Below, piece by piece: positions 60,988 through 64,000 of a stretch of DNA of 64,000 nucleotides (its first letter is position 1; every line of letters begins with the position of its first letter). A program made the translations under genes and the position numbers. This DNA comes from JBBDIK01 sp964640385 (GTDB taxonomy: Bacteria; Actinomycetota; UBA4738; JBBDHU01). The stretch is taken from positions 1 to 64,000 of the forward strand of contig CAZXFL010000002.1 of assembly GCA_964640385.1 (NCBI GenBank). Reading direction: 5' to 3'. Below the pieces are notes generated by a model. That model was not told the origin of the DNA and made no database searches. It saw only the letters and a list, made by a program, of their open reading frames with translations.

Positions 60988-62382
60988 GTGAGAACCCCTG
61001 AGAGTACCCGCGTGCTCGACCGAGAGGACGAGACGGCGAGGCTTGACGCCTCGTGGGCGCAGGCGGAGATCGGTGCACCCCAGCTCGCGCTGGTGTGGGG
61101 ACGGCGGCGGGTTGGAAAGACGTTCCTCTTGTCGCATTTCGCCTCCACGCGCCGGGCCGTGTTCTTTGGAGCAACTGAACAGGCTGAGGAGGTGGAGCTC
61201 GCACGCCTTGCGGATGTGTGTCACCGGTCCCTGGGACAGAAGGCGATGGATCTGGCCGGAGGTGGTTTCTCCGGATGGGAAGCGGCGCTGAGGTTCTTCG
61301 TCGCCCAAGCCGAGCATGATCCCCTGCTCGTCGTCATCGACGAGGTCCCCTACCTCGCGCGGTCGACGAGGGGCTTCGCGAGCATCGTGCAAGCCGTCTG
61401 GGATCACATCCCTCCCGGCACGAGACTGATGCTCGTCCTCACCGGCTCCGCGGTCGGCATCGTCGAGGACATGGTCGGTGCGAGCGGCGCGCTCCGGGGA
61501 CGCCCGACGCTGTCCCTGCGCCTCGACCCCGTGGAGCTCGTGGCCGGGCGCGTCTTCCTCCCGGAGCTCGACGCGGCTACCTATTTCCGGGCCTATGCCG
61601 CCTGCGGCGGGTACCCACTCCATCTCAATGCGTGGGATGAGGAAGCCGGCGTCGACGACAACCTGCTCGCCTTGGCCGGCTCATCCGGAGGGATCCTGCT
61701 CGAGGATGCGGCAGCCATCATGGGGGAGGAGCTGCCTTCCACCGGAGGCTACGCGCGGATCCTTGCTGCCATCGGTCGGGGCAAGACACGCGCGTCTGAG
61801 ATTGAGCAGGAGGCCGGACAGCGCATCGAGCATCCGATGCACGTTCTCGTCAGGGCTGGGTTCGTTCGCAAGGAACTGCCCGTGGGCGCGCCGAAAGCGA
61901 GCCGTCCCCTGTATGCGATCGCGGATCCGTACCTGGCCTTCTGGTTCCGCGTCCTCTATTCCGACCTTGCGCAGATATCCGGCGGACAGGGTCGCGCAGT
62001 GCTGGAGCGCCGTCGTGAGGAGTGGCAGAAGCACTTGGGTTGGGTGTTCGAGGAAGCGGCTCGGTGGCACGCAACTCGTCTCGTCGCCTCTGGCGTCTTC
62101 CCGCCGGATCTGGTGGTCGGGCGCTGGTGGGCGACGTCGGGCGAGCCGTGCGAGGTTGACGTACTCGGGCTCCGTGGATCCAGAACGGCGCTCGTCGGCG
62201 AGGCGAAGTGGTCGGCCCGCCCCCTGGGATCGCCGGTTCTGCGGGGTCTCCAAGCGAAGATCGACAGGCTTCCGAAGCCGGGACCCGAAGTGACGTTGGC
62301 GATGTGGGGTCGGAACGGGATCGATGGCCGACTTCGAGATCAGGGCGTGCTGGGATACTCACTCGAAGACGTGGTTTCGTAA
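60988..62382 (+). CDS. AAA ATPase with C-terminal DUF234 (PD-(D/E)XK-like) domain
   Basis: A 464-residue ATPase of the archaeal-ATPase/DUF234 family. Walker A is LVWGRRRVGKTFLL (residues 27-40), Walker B LLVVIDEVPYL; a sensor follows in LVLTGSAVG. A winged-helix region (about 240-320) leads to DUF234, with the nuclease-like EVDVLGLRGSRTALVGEAKW near 390-410. The family is mobile and of unclear function. GTG 60988 fits the leaderless promoter; an in-frame TTG 18 nt earlier would precede the transcript start. The last codons (GTT TCG TAA) lie inside the tRNA-derived repeat, so the integration site supplies the stop. Confidence 0.85.
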   Translation: MRTPESTRVLDREDETARLDASWAQAEIGAPQLALVWGRRRVGKTFLLSHFASTRRAVFFGATEQAEEVELARLADVCHRSLGQKAMDLAGGGFSGWEAALRFFVAQAEHDPLLVVIDEVPYLARSTRGFASIVQAVWDHIPPGTRLMLVLTGSAVGIVEDMVGASGALRGRPTLSLRLDPVELVAGRVFLPELDAATYFRAYAACGGYPLHLNAWDEEAGVDDNLLALAGSSGGILLEDAAAIMGEELPSTGGYARILAAIGRGKTRASEIEQEAGQRIEHPMHVLVRAGFVRKELPVGAPKASRPLYAIADPYLAFWFRVLYSDLAQISGGQGRAVLERRREEWQKHLGWVFEEAARWHATRLVASGVFPPDLVVGRWWATSGEPCEVDVLGLRGSRTALVGEAKWSARPLGSPVLRGLQAKIDRLPKPGPEVTLAMWGRNGIDGRLRDQGVLGYSLEDVVS

Positions 62383-62418
62383 ACCGCAGGTCGTCGGTTC
62401 GAGTCCGACCTCCAGCTC
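62373..62418 (+). repeat. 3' half of tRNA-Thr(CGU): attachment-site repeat
   Basis: Forty-six bases matching 60888-60933 of the intact tRNA with a single difference (A for G at 62414): anticodon loop, 3' stem strand, T arm and most of the acceptor 3' strand; the CCA is lost. With the intact tRNA it forms a direct repeat 1485 bp apart, the expected product of an integrase that crosses over at the anticodon loop. The shared core GGTTTCGTAAAC also ends the 5' half at 54564-54575. Confidence 0.85.
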
Positions 62419-62523
62419 AAGCCCGGTCAGATGCCTCATTGACCTGCGGCAGGAAGGACGAGGAGAATGGGCCCTCGATGGGTCGTGGAGAGTTGACCCT
62501 GCGCCGGAAGGACCCCAGGCCTG

Positions 62524-64000
62524 ATGGAGACCGACGGAGCACGACTTGGCCGCCGTGCGAGTCGACCGGCGGGGATCCTCGCGGCGGCGCTCCTCGCGGT
62601 GGTGCTCGTTCCGTCACAGGTGTCCGCCGCCACAGAGGATCGCGTGCCCCGCGCGAATGAAGGGCTGCGCTCGACTCAGATCTCCGTGGGCTACGACCAC
62701 ACCTGCGCGCTCACGCCAGCGGGCGCCGCCGACTGCTGGGGGAACGATAGCAACGGCAAGGCGACCGACCAGGCGGGTCCGTACACACAGATCTCTGCGG
62801 GCAACGACCACACCTGTGCGCTCACGCCCGCAGGCGCCGCCGACTGCTGGGGGAACAACGGCAGCGGCCAGGCGACGGACCAGGCCGGGCCGTACACGCA
62901 GATCTCCGCGGGAGGCGACCACGCCTGCGCGCTTATGCCCAGCGGGGCTGCCGACTGCTGGGGGAACAACGGCAGCGGCGAGGCGACCGACCAGGCGGGC
63001 CCGTACACGCAGATCTCCGCAGGAGGCGACCACACCTGCGCACTTATGCCCAGCGGAGCTGCCGACTGCTGGGGGAACGACGTCGCGGGCGAGGGGACCG
63101 ACCAGGCGGGTCCGTACATACAGATCTCCGCAGGCAACTCACACAACTGCGCGCTCACCCCCACGGGGGCCGCTGACTGCTGGGGGAACAACGTCTTGGG
63201 TCAAGCGACCGATCAGGCGGGCCCGTACACCCAGGTCTCTGCCGGGAGCGCCCACACCTGTGCGCTTATGCTCAGCGGGGCTGCCGACTGCTGGGGGAAC
63301 AACGGCGAGGGCGAATCAACCGACCAGACGGGCCCCTTCACCCAGATCTCCGCGGGTGGTCGCCACACCTGCAGTCTTACTCCCGCGGGGGCCGCCGACT
63401 GCTGGGGGTGGAACGCATGGGGCCAGTCGACCGACAAGCTGGGGCCGTACGGAAGTCTGGCGATCTCTACCGGCAGCGAACACACTTGCGCGCTTACACA
63501 GGCGGGCGCTGCGGACTGCTGGGGGTCCAACAGCAACGGCCAGGCCGCTGATCAGGCTGGGCCCTACTCGCAGATCTCCGCGGGCTGGCGGCACACGTGC
63601 GCACTCACCCCCTCGGGAGCCGGTGACTGCTGGGGGTCGAACTCCGATGGCCAAGCGGTTAACCAGATCGGCCCGTATGCTCAGATCTCGGCGGGCGTTG
63701 TGCACACCTGCGCACTAACAGCGGTGGGGGCCGCGGACTGCTGGGGGAGCAACGCGAACGGCCAGGCGACCGACCAGCCCGGCCCCTTCGCCGCGATGTC
63801 CGCCGGCGAGTACCACAACTGCGCGCTTACCGCTGCGGGCACGGCTGACTGCTGGGGATTGGACACCTACGGGCAGGCGACGGACCAGGTGGGTCCATAC
63901 ACGCAGATATCGGGTGGCAGCTATCACACATGCGCCCTCACTCCGGCGGGCGCCGCCGACTGCTGGGGGTTCAACGGCAACGGCGCGGCAACCGACCAAG
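62524..64000 (+). CDS. Exported RCC1-like repeat protein (3' end outside the window)
   Basis: A frame open to the end of the window (at least 492 codons). A signal peptide (about residues 15-40: ILAAALLAVVLVPSQVSAA) is followed by at least 12 near-identical repeats of about 37 residues with consensus GPYTQISAGxxHTCALTPxG and AADCWGxNxxGQATDQA. The periodic Gly, His-Thr-Cys and Cys-Trp-Gly pattern is that of bacterial RCC1/alpha-tubulin-suppressor-like beta-propellers; two cysteines per repeat suggest a disulfide in each blade. ATG 62524 gives the signal peptide. High DNA identity between units implies recent expansion. Confidence 0.85.
   Translation, partial: METDGARLGRRASRPAGILAAALLAVVLVPSQVSAATEDRVPRANEGLRSTQISVGYDHTCALTPAGAADCWGNDSNGKATDQAGPYTQISAGNDHTCALTPAGAADCWGNNGSGQATDQAGPYTQISAGGDHACALMPSGAADCWGNNGSGEATDQAGPYTQISAGGDHTCALMPSGAADCWGNDVAGEGTDQAGPYIQISAGNSHNCALTPTGAADCWGNNVLGQATDQAGPYTQVSAGSAHTCALMLSGAADCWGNNGEGESTDQTGPFTQISAGGRHTCSLTPAGAADCWGWNAWGQSTDKLGPYGSLAISTGSEHTCALTQAGAADCWGSNSNGQAADQAGPYSQISAGWRHTCALTPSGAGDCWGSNSDGQAVNQIGPYAQISAGVVHTCALTAVGAADCWGSNANGQATDQPGPFAAMSAGEYHNCALTAAGTADCWGLDTYGQATDQVGPYTQISGGSYHTCALTPAGAADCWGFNGNGAATDQ

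Noticed and set aside
62546..63999. Other frames across the RCC1 repeats on both strands (for example 62546-63718 plus, 62614-63999 minus)
   Set aside because: Periodic composition keeps several frames open, but only the frame starting at 62524 has a signal peptide and a known repeat family.
62690..64000. Regular direct repeats of about 111 bp, considered as a CRISPR array or tandem satellite
   Set aside because: The unit translates into one continuous frame of RCC1-like repeats with a signal peptide; there are no short repeats with unique spacers and no cas genes.

Overview
This is GC-rich DNA from a member of the Actinomycetota, probably an uncultivated or deep-branching lineage. The evidence is a typical actinobacterial housekeeping block (topA, an MFS-thymidylate kinase fusion, holB), a lysine-rich TopA tail, many HisKA_3 kinases, a K+-independent H+-pyrophosphatase, and frequent GTG/TTG starts. 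Many genes have a TAnnnT -10 box 6-10 nt before the start codon, the signature of leaderless mRNAs. Class-level placement is not possible from sequence reading alone.

Layout. (1) 0-8.6 kb: Ca2+ and Na+/H+ type antiporters, an LCP cell-wall ligase with a lipoprotein, a proton-pumping pyrophosphatase and NadB. (2) 8.7-17 kb: a potassium block. A KimA-like importer followed by two TrkA/RCK proteins on the minus strand lies divergent to a KdpD-like kinase, a KdpE-like regulator and a second KimA-like importer on the plus strand. No kdpFABC or TrkH is present. (3) 17-24.4 kb: YihY, DedA and the replication block topA / MFS-tmk / holB. (4) 24.5-38.3 kb: a signalling island. It holds four translationally coupled paralogous histidine kinases, a 61-codon remnant of a fifth, a stand-alone receiver, a NarL-type regulator, a receiver-HTH-adenylate cyclase fusion and a cyclic-nucleotide-binding protein. 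One kinase has Glu in place of the phospho-accepting His. (5) 38.3-53.4 kb: redox and envelope genes. These include a membrane-anchored sulfite-oxidase-type molybdoenzyme, a multi-pass membrane protein, EtfBA, a PotD-like lipoprotein, a cupredoxin, a 981-residue amidase plus three glycosyltransferase-domain fusion, an MFS exporter, and a UspA-UspA-Rieske fusion. (6) 53.4-62.4 kb: an accessory region. It begins with two head-to-head truncated RTX-type genes and a G-quadruplex motif, and is bounded by a 5' half and a 3' half of a tRNA-Thr(CGU) gene. Inside are an intact tRNA-Thr, a lone ClpP, a ferredoxin, a bifunctional IPCT/DIPPS-type enzyme, a transposase fragment, a DUF985 cupin that seems to start at ATC, and a 1.5-kb unit carrying a leaderless AAA-DUF234 ATPase whose stop codon lies in the tRNA repeat. 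(7) 62.5 kb to the end: an exported protein of at least 12 RCC1-like repeats, cut by the window edge.

Most likely functional units: K+ uptake under KdpDE-like control; a phosphorelay joined to cAMP signalling; and tRNA-targeted mobile units that have accumulated at tRNA-Thr(CGU).
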